A stretch of 64,000 nucleotides of DNA from positions 2,933,501-2,997,500 of the forward strand of contig CP096134.1 in NCBI GenBank assembly GCA_023242925.1. Direction: 5' to 3'. The position numbers and the translations under genes were made by a program. Shown here piece by piece: positions 1 to 9,406 of the stretch (positions are counted from its first letter, which is position 1; every line of letters begins with the position of its first letter). A model generated the notes under the pieces. That model had not been told where the DNA came from and made no database searches. It worked only from the letters and a program-made list of their open reading frames with translations. The stretch is from Hyphomonadaceae bacterium JAD_PAG50586_4. GTDB lineage: Bacteria; Pseudomonadota; Alphaproteobacteria; Caulobacterales; Aquidulcibacteraceae.

Positions 1-263
1 ATCCCGCGGGACGCGGACGCGGCGCGGGCGGCCAGACCGGCTACACCGACAACGATGCCGGCCCGTACGCAGATCGCGCGGGATATGGTCGAGGCGGTCG
101 CGGCAATGGCGGCGGAAGCGGCTACACCGACAGCGACAGCGGCAATTACGCCGACCGCGCAGGCTACGGCCGCGGCGGATCGCGCGGCTACACCGGCGTC
201 ACCGATAACGATAGCGGCTCACATGCGGACGCCGCCAATTACGGTCGCGGCGGACGTCGCTAA
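1..263 (+). CDS. 3' end of Gly/Tyr/Asp-rich tandem-repeat protein (partial)
   Basis: A frame is open from the left edge (first full codon at base 3) to TAA at 261-263, giving 86 residues. It contains three 20-residue copies with core TDxDxGxxADxAxYGRGG, at bases 39-98, 120-179 and 195-254, joined by short Gly/Ser/Arg linkers. The D-x-D-x-G spacing recalls Ca-binding loops, but this is only a resemblance. The composition is extremely Gly/Arg/Tyr/Asp-rich and low in hydrophobics, so this part should be disordered or extended. The start lies outside the window. The gene converges on ftsA, leaving 9 bp between the stops. I do not recognise the family. Confidence 0.6.
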   Translation, partial: PAGRGRGAGGQTGYTDNDAGPYADRAGYGRGGRGNGGGSGYTDSDSGNYADRAGYGRGGSRGYTGVTDNDSGSHADAANYGRGGRR

Positions 264-272
264 GCCATTCGC

Positions 273-1613
273 TCAGAAATTATCGCGCAACCAGTTCCAG
301 GCCTTGCCCATCGTGTCGCGCATCAGCGATCCGATGTGCGCAAGGTTCGGCGCGAAATGCTCTTCGACGTCGGCGAGCTGTGGATTGTCGAAGCGATGGC
401 GCAACAAGCCGGCGCTCGCCGCATAACTGGGTCCTGCTTCGTATTGATCAAAGCCGCAAAGATCATGCGGACGGCCCAGACGCACCGGCATGCCCAGCAC
501 TTCGGCCGCGAGCTCGCGCACGCCAGGCATTTGCGCGCCGCCGCCCACGAGGATCGCGCGCTGCGGCCCAGCCGCACCCGAGAAACCCGCGCGTGAGAGT
601 TGTTGGCGCGCCAGCAACAGCATTTCAGTCAAACGCGGCGTCAGCGTATCCATGATTACGCCGCGCAGCGTCGTCGCCGCCTCCAGGCGCCCATCAAGCC
701 CAAGCTTCGGCGCTGACACCGCTTCACGCGGATCGCATGCATTGCCTACAGCGCCAAAGTGCAATTTCACACGCTCAGCCGCCGCAAACGTCGTTTGCAG
801 CTTCGCGGCCAGATCACGCGTCATCCGCACGCCGCCACCGCACGCCACGGTCTCGGCATAGACCAAGCCCTCGGCCGCATACGCGGCCAAACCAATGCAG
901 CCTGCGCCCAGATCGACAACCAGCGCGCCCATCTCGCGCTCTTCAGCCGTCATCACCGCAAGTGCGGCCGCTTGCGGCGCCGCTACAATCTCTTCCACGT
1001 CAGCGCCCGCCGCGCGCACGCATGATTTCAGCGCGTTCACAGCGTCTCCAGGCGCCGTCACGATGCACGCTTCAACAGCCAGCATCTTGCCGCTGAGGCC
1101 ATACGGGTCATCCACCGGCTCGCCGTCGTCGACCATGTAGCGCAGCGGTTCGATATGCAAGATCGCCAGGTTTGGCGTTGGGCTCGCTTGCAGCGCCGCA
1201 TTGATCGCAGCGTCGATGTCACGCCCTGTCACCGCGCCGCTCTTCAAGCGCACAGCGCCGCGCGAGATACGCGACGCGACGCCTGGACCCGAATACGAAG
1301 CAACAACACGACGGATCGGCGCGCCGGCCATCGCCGCCGCTTCTTCGATCGAAACTTGAATAGCGCGCGCGCAGGCGTCGAAATCCGCCGGCTTGCCGCT
1401 GGCGATCGCCGGCGCGGTTTGTACGCCAATGCCCAAGACGCGCATCGGGCGGTCCGGGTGCATCTCCAGCACCGGATCGCGACGCGCCGCTAAGCAAACC
1501 GTTTTCGCGACACCCACGTCAAGCGTCGCCACCAAAGGCGCCAACGCTTCACGCGACGCGTCCTCGCGCACGCGCGCGGTTTCGCGGACGGGTTCGTAAG
1601 CCAAAGCCATCAC
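273..1613 (-). CDS. ftsA: Cell division protein FtsA
   Basis: Actin-like ATPase that tethers FtsZ filaments to the inner membrane and recruits later divisome proteins. The 446-residue protein has phosphate-1-like ATLDVGVAKT near residue 30, phosphate-2 VVDLGAGCIGLA near 232, and ILVGGGAQMPG as the adenosine-side motif. The last 12 residues (GKAWNWLRDNF) form the amphipathic membrane-targeting helix typical of FtsA. Its start overlaps the ftsQ stop by 4 bp, implying translational coupling. The N-terminus carries about 25 extra residues before the first beta strand. ftsZ is not directly downstream: a plus-strand repeat gene ends only 9 bp from the ftsA stop. Confidence 0.95.
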   Translation of the reverse strand: MMALAYEPVRETARVREDASREALAPLVATLDVGVAKTVCLAARRDPVLEMHPDRPMRVLGIGVQTAPAIASGKPADFDACARAIQVSIEEAAAMAGAPIRRVVASYSGPGVASRISRGAVRLKSGAVTGRDIDAAINAALQASPTPNLAILHIEPLRYMVDDGEPVDDPYGLSGKMLAVEACIVTAPGDAVNALKSCVRAAGADVEEIVAAPQAAALAVMTAEEREMGALVVDLGAGCIGLAAYAAEGLVYAETVACGGGVRMTRDLAAKLQTTFAAAERVKLHFGAVGNACDPREAVSAPKLGLDGRLEAATTLRGVIMDTLTPRLTEMLLLARQQLSRAGFSGAAGPQRAILVGGGAQMPGVRELAAEVLGMPVRLGRPHDLCGFDQYEAGPSYAASAGLLRHRFDNPQLADVEEHFAPNLAHIGSLMRDTMGKAWNWLRDNF

Positions 1614-2568
1614 GCGCCTCCCAGCAGAGGCCGCAAGCCGCCGGCCAACACCGGATGCACGCGAATGGCGACACGATCAGGCACGCGCATATCGATCTGC
1701 GCCAACGGGCGATCGAGCAGCGCGTGCTCAGTTTGCAAGTCTTCCAGCTGCGCCAGCGCCGCTTGCGGGTTCTCTTCCGGCAACGCCACGGTCGTCCCGC
1801 TCGTCAGTTCGACATTCCAGCGGCGATCGCCCACACGCACCAGCGCACGCAAATGCGCACGCACTTGCGGCAGGCTCTCTAACGCCGCAAGCATCGCTGG
1901 CGACGCGGGGCCTGCGCCTTGGCCAACCACCAACGGCAAATTCGCGTGATCGGCCGCGCGCTCGGTGAGCAAACGCTCGCCGTTCGCATCGATCACGGAC
2001 ATTTCGCCGTCTTCCTGCCAGCGCGCGTATTCTTGGCGGCGCTCGACTTCGATCAGCATGTCATTCGGCCACAGGCGGCGCACGCGCACGCCCTGCACCC
2101 AATCCAAGCTCTCCACCCGCGTCTTCACGTCGGTCGGGTTGAGCGAGAGGATCGATTGGCGCCCATCCGGCACGATCAGCGCACGCACTTCCGCCGCACG
2201 CGCCGGCGAAATCGCAGACGCGCCTTCGATCGTCGAAACTTGAATCTCGTCGACCGCAAAACCCATATTGGCGGCCGCGCCGTCGGCCGCGCGCGCAAAT
2301 GCTTCGCGCACGTCAAACAGCGACGAACCGAGCCAAGCCGCGCCAGCAACGCCCGCGCCCAAAAGAACACAGCGCCGGTCAACGCCAGGATCAGGCTCTT
2401 GCCCGACACTTTCACGTCGTCCGAACCCAAACCGCCGCTCAGCTTGATCTGCGCCAAACGCGGCATCGAGTTCATCGATGGCGGCGGCACGGCTTTGCCG
2501 CGACGCGACCGGGGATGCTCAGCTTGCTGATTGCGCCCGGAGCGGCGCGCGCCTCTTACCGCTGGCAT
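1610..2568 (-). CDS. ftsQ: Cell division protein FtsQ (split by one frameshift)
   Basis: Bitopic divisome protein linking early and late division proteins through its periplasmic POTRA and beta domains. The reading frame from ATG 2568 gives a basic cytoplasmic tail and the first half of a TM helix ([13 protein letters not shown], to residue 69). The rest ([15 protein letters not shown], then the POTRA domain) is in another frame. Adding one A to the AAAA run at 2361-2364 joins them into a continuous TM helix and a 319-residue protein, normal for FtsQ. The start overlaps the ddl stop by 13 bp and the end overlaps ftsA by 4 bp. The break is probably a sequencing error, because ftsQ is essential. 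Confidence 0.88.
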
Positions 2569-3470
2569 GATGCGTCCCCCAGGATCCAGGCGACGATGTC
2601 GTCATACGACATGCCAACATAAGCGGCTTGCTCCGGCACGAGCGACGTCGGCGTCATGCCAGGTTGCGTGTTCACTTCCAGCAACGCGATCACATCGCGC
2701 TTGGGATCATAGCGGAAATCCGAACGCGTCACGCCGCGGCAGCCCAACGCGTGGTGCGCCGCTTCCGCCGCGCGCATCAATTGATCGGCCACACTTTGCG
2801 GAATCTTCGCCGGAATCTCGTGGCGCGAACCGCCTTCAGAATATTTGGCGTCGAAATCGTACCATTCGCCGGCCGGCAAAATCTCGGTCACCGCCAGCGC
2901 GCCGCGATCGTGCATTACAGCGACCGTCAGCTCTTTGCCGTCGATGAATTCTTCCACCAGCACGTCGTCACCGAACGTCCAGTCGGGATCGAGCAATTGT
3001 TCGGGCGGGCGATTGGCGCCTTCGCGCACGATATAGACGCCGACCGACGAGCCCTGCGCATTCGGCTTCACAACGTACGGCAGCGGCATCGGGTGCGCCT
3101 TGGCCGCCTCGTGGCGATCCATCAGCTTGCCCTTCGCCAGCGGCAGCCCGGCTTGCGCGAAAACGGCCTTGGACTTGTCCTTATCCATCGCGACTGCGGA
3201 CGCGAGCACGCCCGAGTGTGTGTAGGGAAGTTTTAAGTATTCGAGCACGCCCTGTGTGCGGCCGTCCTCGCCCCACTCACCGTGCAACGCATTGAACACC
3301 GCATCCGGACGCGCCGCCGCGAGATCCACGATCCAGGTCGGGCTCTGGGGATCAATTTCAACAACGTCATGACCAAGCCGGCGCAGCGCCGCCGCGCACC
3401 CGGCTCCGGAGCTCAAGCTCACAGGCCGTTCAGGGCTTAGACCCCCTAGAAGAACCACCACGCGCGCCAT
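2556..3470 (-). CDS. ddl: D-alanine--D-alanine ligase
   Basis: ATP-grasp enzyme joining two D-Ala for the murein pentapeptide. From the chosen ATG (3468-3470, [10 protein letters not shown]) it is 304 residues, the usual Ddl length; an in-frame upstream ATG would add 22 basic residues. Visible motifs are the N-terminal LLGGLSPER loop, the flexible ATP loop GSSVGVYI, the [13 protein letters not shown] strand and the metal-binding EVNTQPGMT near the C-terminus. It sits between the murB region and ftsQ in dcw order and overlaps ftsQ by 13 bp. Confidence 0.95.
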   Translation of the reverse strand: MARVVVLLGGLSPERPVSLSSGAGCAAALRRLGHDVVEIDPQSPTWIVDLAAARPDAVFNALHGEWGEDGRTQGVLEYLKLPYTHSGVLASAVAMDKDKSKAVFAQAGLPLAKGKLMDRHEAAKAHPMPLPYVVKPNAQGSSVGVYIVREGANRPPEQLLDPDWTFGDDVLVEEFIDGKELTVAVMHDRGALAVTEILPAGEWYDFDAKYSEGGSRHEIPAKIPQSVADQLMRAAEAAHHALGCRGVTRSDFRYDPKRDVIALLEVNTQPGMTPTSLVPEQAAYVGMSYDDIVAWILGDASCQR

Positions 3471-3788
3471 TTTCTTGCGCCCCGAGACTAACCGACCAAC
3501 CAACCAGCGCCCGGACCGACGCATTTTCGCGTTCATTCCGAGAGTGTCATAATGAAACGCCTTCGGGTTAAGGCATGATGAGGGCGGCGCGTTTAGTTGC
3601 TGATTTTCATGGTAAATTTCCGTTCAATTGAATTGAGCCGGCTTAACCACGATCGCATTCGCCACCGGCATCTTCTGTCTTAAGGCGCTGACGACATCGA
3701 TTGGATGCGCGAGGCGGCGCTTTCTTGACCCCCATCAATGCCGCGCGCGTGGGCCTTGGCGATGCTTCGCAGATGGATGGAGGCTCCG

Positions 3789-4136
3789 ATGAAGGCCAAA
3801 CGCGTTTCGATCTCGGGCGCACTCGCCGCCCTATTTGCGCTCACCGCCTGCACCACGCCCGAGCGGTCCACCGAACCCGAACTGGCCCGCCAGGCCGCGC
3901 GCGGCCAAGCCTACGCGATCCAGAATTGCGCCTCATGCCACGCGATCGAGGCTTACGAAGAAGCCTCGCCCAATCCCGACGCGCCCGCGTTCGCTGAAGC
4001 CGCGCGCTTGCCCGGCATGAACCGCCGAGCGCTCGACGTTTGGCTCCACACCTCTCATCCGAGTATGCCGAACTTCATCATCCCGCCGGAGCAGATCGAG
4101 GAGCTCTCCGCCTACATCTCGACGCTTGAAGACTGA
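3789..4136 (+). CDS. Monohaem cytochrome c lipoprotein
   Basis: Predicted 115-residue lipid-anchored periplasmic c-type cytochrome. The signal sequence ends in lipobox LTAC (Cys21), the haem-binding CASCH is at residues 47-51, and the likely distal Met is in HPSMPNF near residue 93, which fits a small class I cytochrome c. GGAGG lies 5-6 bases before ATG 3789 and fixes the start over upstream in-frame ATGs. It stands alone on the plus strand between ddl and murB, two genes adjacent in many dcw clusters. The electron partner is unknown. Confidence 0.88.
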   Translation: MKAKRVSISGALAALFALTACTTPERSTEPELARQAARGQAYAIQNCASCHAIEAYEEASPNPDAPAFAEAARLPGMNRRALDVWLHTSHPSMPNFIIPPEQIEELSAYISTLED

Positions 4137-4256
4137 CCATCCGTTCGCGCAACGGAGCGGCGCCGGGCGCCAAACAATTGGGCGCCTGTTTGAAGAGCAT
4201 GCGTGCGTCGGTGCTGTCGCTTGGCGCCGCTGTGCGAACCCCGTCAGCGTCGCGCC

Positions 4257-4949
4257 ATGTCAGAACCGATCGTCATTCTCGCGCCGAACGCCAACGCCCT
4301 CAAGCACGCGCGCCGCGTCGCAGGCGATCTGTCCAAGCTCGGCTTCCAAGTCGCAGGCTGTGATGGGCGCATCAGCGGCGCGGAGGTCGATCAAGCACAT
4401 AAGGTCGTGCTGCTCTGGTCGGGTGGTCAAGCGCGCGGGCCGGCGCTGCGCGCCGCCGCACGCCGGGCCAAAGCCAACGGAACGCTCGTCACCGTGCGCG
4501 TCGACGCCACGCGCCCACCGAAGGAAGCGGGCCGCGCCGCAGAGCTGCCCCGCGGCAAACAAACCACACGCGCTTGGCAGCGCCTGCTCGGCCCCCAAGC
4601 GCCAACACCGACACAAACACCAATCCGCCCTGCGCCGCGTAAGCTGGAAAAGCGTACGCGCCCGATCCGCGAGAACCGCGCCGGCGCCCTCACAACAGCG
4701 CCGCCGCCAACGAAGCAAGCGAGCAAGCCGCAAGCCGCCGCCGCGGCAACGCCGCGGGCCGCAGCCAAAGCCGCGCCCACGCCGCAGCTCAGCACGCAAT
4801 CGAAAAAGCGCGGCATGGGTGTATTCGGCGTGTTGGTGACAACGCTCTTCGTCGGCGCGCTCATCGCATTAGCTGCCGGCGCCGTGTTCTATGTGCGCGA
4901 TCCTGCCTTCGCCGCACAGGTCAACGCGTTTGCGGAAAGCTTGAACTAA
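4257..4949 (+). CDS. Divergent TIR-like domain protein with C-terminal membrane anchor
   Basis: 230 residues. Residues 1-85 look like a minimal TIR fold: strand IVILAP, a long helix ending GFQVAGCD, strand KVVLLWS, a helix, then [12 protein letters not shown], matching the usual VVVLWS and IPVRLDG blocks. The acidic residue expected in the helix after the WS strand (the NADase Glu) is not evident ([15 protein letters not shown]), so catalysis is doubtful. A Pro/Ala/Lys-rich linker (about 90-185) leads to a TM helix (about 188-213) and a short tail. It converges on murB, sharing 4 bp at the stops. The fold assignment is inference from pattern. Confidence 0.6.
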   Translation: MSEPIVILAPNANALKHARRVAGDLSKLGFQVAGCDGRISGAEVDQAHKVVLLWSGGQARGPALRAAARRAKANGTLVTVRVDATRPPKEAGRAAELPRGKQTTRAWQRLLGPQAPTPTQTPIRPAPRKLEKRTRPIRENRAGALTTAPPPTKQASKPQAAAAATPRAAAKAAPTPQLSTQSKKRGMGVFGVLVTTLFVGALIALAAGAVFYVRDPAFAAQVNAFAESLN

Positions 4950-5875
4950 GCGCGGCCGACGCGCTTGATTTCCCAATTCAGCTCGACACCGTGCTTGGCC
5001 TTCACCGCCGCGCGCACATCTTCGCCCAGGCCTTCAATATCAGCGGCGGAGGCATCGCCGGTGTTGATCAGAAAATTCGCGTGCTTCTCGCTCACTTGCG
5101 CACCGCCGCGCTTGTAGCCGCGCATGCCCGCTTCATCGACCAGCTTCCAAGCCGAAAGCTTCTCGCCGTTTTCCAGTTCCGGGTTCTTGAACGTCGAGCC
5201 ACCCGTCTTCTCACGGATCGGCTGCGAGCCTTCGCGCCGCGACGTGATCTCGTTCATGCGCGCCTGGACAGCTTCCGGCGCATCGCGACGACCTTTGAAA
5301 ACCGCCTGCATCCAAATAATTTGCCCGTCGAACGCACTGTGTCGATAGGTAAACCCCATATCTTCCACGCTGAAGGTGCGCATTTCACCGCTGCGATCAA
5401 ATCCCCACGCGGCCTCCAAGACGTCCTTCGTCTCGGCGCCATAGCAGCCCGCGTTCATCGTCAGCGCGCCGCCAATCGTGCCGGGAATACCGGCGAAGAA
5501 TTCCAATCCCGCGACACCGGCCTTCGCCGCGGCCTTCGCCACCATGGAATCCAGCGCGCCGGCGCCTGCGATGATACGCGCCTCTGGTGCGTCGGCGCTG
5601 TCAAAGTCGGCGACAATCTGCGCCCATTGGCGCCCGGCCAAACGGATCACCACACCCGGCACGCCGCCATCGCGCACAATCACGTTCGACCCCACACCCA
5701 GCACCGTGACGGGGATCTCTTCGGGCAGCGCCCGCAAGAACTCAGACAGGTCGTCCTCGTCCGCCGGTATGAACAGCGCTTCGGCCGGCCCGCCGACGCG
5801 AAACCAGGTAAACGGCGCAAGGCTCTCCCCGCGCAGGATTTGTCCACGGACGGTCGGCAGGGCGAGTTCACTCAT
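4946..5875 (-). CDS. murB: UDP-N-acetylenolpyruvoylglucosamine reductase MurB
   Basis: FAD-dependent reductase making UDP-MurNAc, the second committed step of murein precursor synthesis. At 309 residues it has the family motifs: [10 protein letters not shown] at the N-terminus, [13 protein letters not shown], the FAD-binding [23 protein letters not shown], the proton-donor region [10 protein letters not shown] with catalytic Ser, and the distal [10 protein letters not shown]. It is a type I MurB. In canonical clusters it lies beside murC; here it is separated from murC by about 3.5 kb of unrelated genes and from ddl by two plus-strand genes. Confidence 0.95.
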   Translation of the reverse strand: MSELALPTVRGQILRGESLAPFTWFRVGGPAEALFIPADEDDLSEFLRALPEEIPVTVLGVGSNVIVRDGGVPGVVIRLAGRQWAQIVADFDSADAPEARIIAGAGALDSMVAKAAAKAGVAGLEFFAGIPGTIGGALTMNAGCYGAETKDVLEAAWGFDRSGEMRTFSVEDMGFTYRHSAFDGQIIWMQAVFKGRRDAPEAVQARMNEITSRREGSQPIREKTGGSTFKNPELENGEKLSAWKLVDEAGMRGYKRGGAQVSEKHANFLINTGDASAADIEGLGEDVRAAVKAKHGVELNWEIKRVGRA

Positions 5876-5975
5876 TCTTGATGGCGTATCGCAGGGATTT
5901 GAGCGCCGTCAACGCGTCCGGCGCCTCGCCGCGCCCTTCGGCGCGGCGCATATTCAGCGAAAGAGGAGACGCCTT

Positions 5976-6350
5976 ATGAAGCGTATGGGAATTTTGCTCG
6001 CCGCCGCCTTCGCGCTCGCCGCATGCGCCACCGGCGAAACCACCAACACCGCCGCCAGCGCACCGGGCGGCGAACGCGATTGCTTCCGCAGCGACGACGT
6101 CAACGGCTACAGCATCATCGACGATCACAATATCGGCCTGCGCGCACGCTCGAAGAATTACATCCTGACCACCGCCTGGAACACGCGCGATCTCGATTGG
6201 ACGCATGCGATCGGCATCCGCAGCACCAGCGGCTGGATTTGCACCGGCAGCGGCATCGGGGTGGATGTGATCGGCGGCGAACCGCAACGCAATTATCCGA
6301 TCAGCCAAATCGCTCGCGCGCCGAACGACGACCAACCGACGGGTAGCTGA
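5976..6350 (+). CDS. Small lipoprotein, DUF6491-like (copy 1)
   Basis: 124-residue protein with signal peptide and lipobox LAAC within the first 18 residues. The mature part starts near RDCFRSDDVNGY and ends in a WICTGSGIGVDVIGG block; the two Cys could form a disulphide. The layout (CFR..DV.GY, then D..R.R....Y.L, then a Cys strand) matches what I recall of DUF6491, a family of unknown function. AGAGGAG lies 7 bases before ATG 5976. The next gene starts 2 bases after its stop and is a paralogue, so the two are co-transcribed. Confidence 0.75.
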   Translation: MKRMGILLAAAFALAACATGETTNTAASAPGGERDCFRSDDVNGYSIIDDHNIGLRARSKNYILTTAWNTRDLDWTHAIGIRSTSGWICTGSGIGVDVIGGEPQRNYPISQIARAPNDDQPTGS

Positions 6351-6352
6351 GC

Positions 6353-6739
6353 ATGCGCACCCTTCTTGTTTTGGCCTGCGCTTTGTCGCTGAGCGCATGT
6401 GCGTCTGCGGACGCCGACAGCACCGCAACCGCTGATCGCGATTGCTTCCGCCCAATGGATGTCAGCGGCTTCAATGTCGTCGATAGCGATCGCCTCAAAG
6501 TGCGCGTTGGCCCGTCACGTGAATATTTCCTCACTGTGCAAGGCGGCACGCGTGAGATGCGTTTCGATGAAACGCTTGGCATCGATGCCGGCCACAGCTT
6601 CGTCTGCACCGGCAACGGTCTGGGCGTACGCGTGATCGGCGGCGATCACGATTTTCCGCGCGCCGTCACACGCGTCGAACGTGTACCGCCGCCGTCAGCG
6701 GTCACGCCGACGGCAGCGACATCCAGCAGCCCGCACTAG
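6353..6739 (+). CDS. Small lipoprotein, DUF6491-like (copy 2)
   Basis: 128-residue paralogue of the preceding gene. It has signal peptide MRTLLVLACALSLSAC (lipobox Cys16), the same RDCFRPMDVSGF opening, the same basic-aromatic centre and the same FVCTGNGLGVRVIGG end, followed by a Pro/Thr/Ser-rich tail of about 20 residues absent from copy 1. The 2-bp gap and shared design show a tandem duplication. The stop overlaps the stop of the convergent HAD gene by 4 bp. Function unknown; probably exported to the periplasm or outer membrane. Confidence 0.75.
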   Translation: MRTLLVLACALSLSACASADADSTATADRDCFRPMDVSGFNVVDSDRLKVRVGPSREYFLTVQGGTREMRFDETLGIDAGHSFVCTGNGLGVRVIGGDHDFPRAVTRVERVPPPSAVTPTAATSSSPH

Positions 6740-7605
6740 GACGTCACTTTCAATCCGGCGCGCAGAGCAATTCGGCCGAGCGCGCCCTTGATGATCACGT
6801 CGAGCTGGCTCTTCGGTTGATAATCGGCCGGCGCCACATAGCTCACGCGATCCTCGGAAATCAGACGCGAGATTTTGTCCAGCGAGCGCGGCTCGGTCCA
6901 TTGATACGGATCGAGCACAGCGATCGCGCATCCGCCCTGCTGCGTCACCATCCGCATCGATGGAATGTCGGTGTCGCCATCGCCGATAAAGATCATGCGC
7001 TCGAACGGCAGTGCGCGTGCATCATCGTGCATCCAGCGATTGATCGATTCCGTATCCCAGACATTGTCGATGCCCTTGTTGATGCGGAACAGGAATTGCG
7101 TCTTCGTCGTGTAATTGATCGCCACACTCGGCCATTTCGCTTCGCCGTTCTTATCGTAGAGAAAGCGCGAGGCGAACACGTTGCGAAAGCGCGGAAACAG
7201 CGGGCAGCCTTCGATCATCTCGTAAATGCCGGACGAGACGACATAATGATCGAGTTGCAGCCCCAGATCATCCGCGAACGCATCGACGCGATCGAACCAA
7301 TGATCGAGCCCATCGAAAAAATCCGGATCTGCGCCCGTCTCCTGCAATTGCTTGCGCGTCACGGGATGGCCAGCCGCACGCGCGCGATCAAGCATCAAAT
7401 GCATATAGACCAGGATCTCGTCGGCATCCTCGGCCTTGGCGAGGCGCTTTACCTCAAGCCAGAAGTCCGGATGCTTCATGCCGGCGATATCTGGGATGAA
7501 GCTGCGCTCCTGCAAATTGCCGCGCGCGAGCGTGCCGTCGAAATCATAGACAATCGCCGCGCGAAGCGGTTCGCGGACGCGTTTGCGTGATGCGGTGTCA
7601 GCCAT
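6736..7605 (-). CDS. HAD-superfamily hydrolase
   Basis: 289-residue cytosolic phosphatase-like protein. HAD motif I is YDFDGT at residues 20-25 (nucleophile Asp21, acid/base Asp23), motif II is the SSG segment in HYVVSSG, and motif III/IV is IFIGDGDTDIPSM. A helical cap of about 100 residues lies between motifs I and II. This matches the group annotated only as HAD family hydrolase; the substrate is unknown. The start ATG (7603-7605) is chosen because motif I then lies 20 residues in; the frame stays open upstream without family signal. It points away from rsgA. Confidence 0.85.
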   Translation of the reverse strand: MADTASRKRVREPLRAAIVYDFDGTLARGNLQERSFIPDIAGMKHPDFWLEVKRLAKAEDADEILVYMHLMLDRARAAGHPVTRKQLQETGADPDFFDGLDHWFDRVDAFADDLGLQLDHYVVSSGIYEMIEGCPLFPRFRNVFASRFLYDKNGEAKWPSVAINYTTKTQFLFRINKGIDNVWDTESINRWMHDDARALPFERMIFIGDGDTDIPSMRMVTQQGGCAIAVLDPYQWTEPRSLDKISRLISEDRVSYVAPADYQPKSQLDVIIKGALGRIALRAGLKVTS

Positions 7606-7725
7606 CCTACCGGGCTGCGCAGAGTCGGAGGAGCCGTCAAATGTTTCGGGATCGAGTCGGTCAATATCTGCTATTGTGCGCGCGAGCGCCGGAACCTTCC
7701 CGCACTCGTGTCTTTGGATAGGCGC

Positions 7726-8796
7726 ATGATCAGAGATTTTGGCTGGAGCGATGCGCTCCAAGCCGCGTTCGCACCGCACGCCGCCGCGGGCCTCGTGCCG
7801 GCGCGCGTGGTTGCGCACCATCGCGGCCTGTGGCGCCTGGCGACGCAAACCGACGAATGCGCCGGCCGGCTGAGCGGTCGCTTCTCCGCCGAGGCGGCGC
7901 CAGGCGAGCATCCTGTGGTGGGCGATTGGCTCGGGATCGAGCGCGACGGCAATGGCGACGCGCTGATCCAAGCTCTCATGCCCCGCAAAAGCGCGTTCAC
8001 GCGGCGCGCTGCGGGCGGCGTCGGCGTGCAAGTCGTCGCCTCCAATGTCGACATCGCGTTTCTAGTCGCGGGCATGAACAACGACCTCAATCCACGCCGG
8101 CTCGAGCGTTATTTGGTCGCCGCGCGCGATAGCGGCGCAACGCCAGTCATCGTGCTGACCAAGTCCGATTTGAGCACGGATGTGGAAAGCGAACGCCAAG
8201 CCATTATCGACATCGCCGCAGGCGCGCCGGTCGTCACGCTCTCGGCGCTCACAGGTGACGGGCTGAGCGTGTTGGATCGATGGTTGCAGCCCGGCGTAAC
8301 GGCGGCGCTGCTAGGCAGCTCGGGCGCGGGCAAATCCACGTTGCTCAATGCGCTCGCGGGCAAGGCGCTGATGTCCACCGGGGCCGTGCGCCAAGCCGAT
8401 GATCGTGGCCGTCACACCACCACGCACCGCGAGTTGTTTCGCCTGCCCGGCGGCGCATTGCTGATCGACACACCGGGCATGCGCGAGCTTGGCTTGGTCG
8501 CCGACGAAACAGCGCTGGACGAAAGTTTTGACGACATCGGCGCGCTGATGGCGGCGTGCAAATTTTCCGACTGCACCCACGCGAGCGAACCCGGATGCGC
8601 CATTCTCGCCGCTCTGGCCGATGAGAGTTTAAGCCCCGGCCGCTGGCAATCCTATTTGAAGCTGGAGCGCGAACTGGCGTTCGTGGCGCGCAAGGAAGAC
8701 CCACGCGTCGAAGCCGCGAACCGCGCGCAATGGAAGAAAATCCACAAAACCCAGCGCGCCAAATACAAACATCGCCGCGATAACGAGGAAGGCTGA
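7726..8796 (+). CDS. rsgA: Ribosome small-subunit-dependent GTPase RsgA
   Basis: Circularly permuted GTPase that aids late 30S maturation. In order it shows an N-terminal OB-fold (about 1-85, ending PRKSAFTRRAAGG), G4 VLTKSD, G5 SALTGDG, G1 GSSGAGKSTLLNAL, G2/G3 DDRGRHTTTHRE and DTPGMRE, and the C-terminal zinc motif CKFSDCTHASEPGC. Order G4-G1-G3 is the diagnostic permutation. 356 residues from ATG 7726; an in-frame GTG at 7708 would add 6. Its usual neighbours are not those of a dcw cluster, so it is an insertion between murC and murB. Confidence 0.95.
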   Translation: MIRDFGWSDALQAAFAPHAAAGLVPARVVAHHRGLWRLATQTDECAGRLSGRFSAEAAPGEHPVVGDWLGIERDGNGDALIQALMPRKSAFTRRAAGGVGVQVVASNVDIAFLVAGMNNDLNPRRLERYLVAARDSGATPVIVLTKSDLSTDVESERQAIIDIAAGAPVVTLSALTGDGLSVLDRWLQPGVTAALLGSSGAGKSTLLNALAGKALMSTGAVRQADDRGRHTTTHRELFRLPGGALLIDTPGMRELGLVADETALDESFDDIGALMAACKFSDCTHASEPGCAILAALADESLSPGRWQSYLKLERELAFVARKEDPRVEAANRAQWKKIHKTQRAKYKHRRDNEEG

Positions 8797-8860
8797 ACCG
8801 CGCTCAGCTACCGTTCAGCGCGCAAAACGCAACAATTCGCCGCTCACTCGGAGACCATCT

Positions 8861-9334
8861 GTGCACCTTCTCACCCAAGCCAAACTCGGCCTCGCCGCGG
8901 CGCTCTTTTCTCTCGCCGCCTGCGCCAGTGCGCCAGCGCCTAGCCAAAGCGACATTCGCCAGATCGTCTCCACCACATCGTTCGGCATGTGCGTCGGTTA
9001 TTGCACGACCCGGCTCGAAATCACCGAAGGCCAAGCCGTGCTGATCCGCGATGGGCGTGGCGGACGCGGCGCAGCCGAGCTGCCCGACCAACGCTTCAGC
9101 GCCACACTCACGCCGGCCGAATGGCAAGAGCTCGCACGTCTCGCCGCGGCGACCGATTTGAGCGATCTCCCGCCCACGATCGGCTGCCCCGATTGCGCCG
9201 ACGGCGGCGCTGAATCCCTCAGCATCAACGGCGCAGCACCCACCACGTTCGATTTCGGCGCGACGATCGTCGAAGCCCAGCCCTTGCTCAACCGCGTCCG
9301 CGCCCTGCGCGAACGGCTGACGCCGGAGCAATAA
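8861..9334 (+). CDS. Lipoprotein of unknown function
   Basis: 157-residue predicted lipoprotein starting at GTG 8861, with GGAGA about 7 bases upstream. The signal peptide ends in lipobox LAAC (residues 18-21). The mature domain has paired Cys motifs (FGMCVGYC near 42-48, IGCPDCADGG near 107-115) that could bind metal or form disulphides, and a predicted alpha/beta core. It loosely resembles small Cys-containing lipoproteins such as DUF6438, but I cannot assign it. It lies between rsgA and convergent murC. Confidence 0.72.
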   Translation: MHLLTQAKLGLAAALFSLAACASAPAPSQSDIRQIVSTTSFGMCVGYCTTRLEITEGQAVLIRDGRGGRGAAELPDQRFSATLTPAEWQELARLAAATDLSDLPPTIGCPDCADGGAESLSINGAAPTTFDFGATIVEAQPLLNRVRALRERLTPEQ

Positions 9335-9406
9335 GGCGTCAAACCTGCAAACGTTGCGCTCGCGCGGGATTGCCCACCCGTCGCGGGGCTCATCCGCACG
9401 ACCCGA

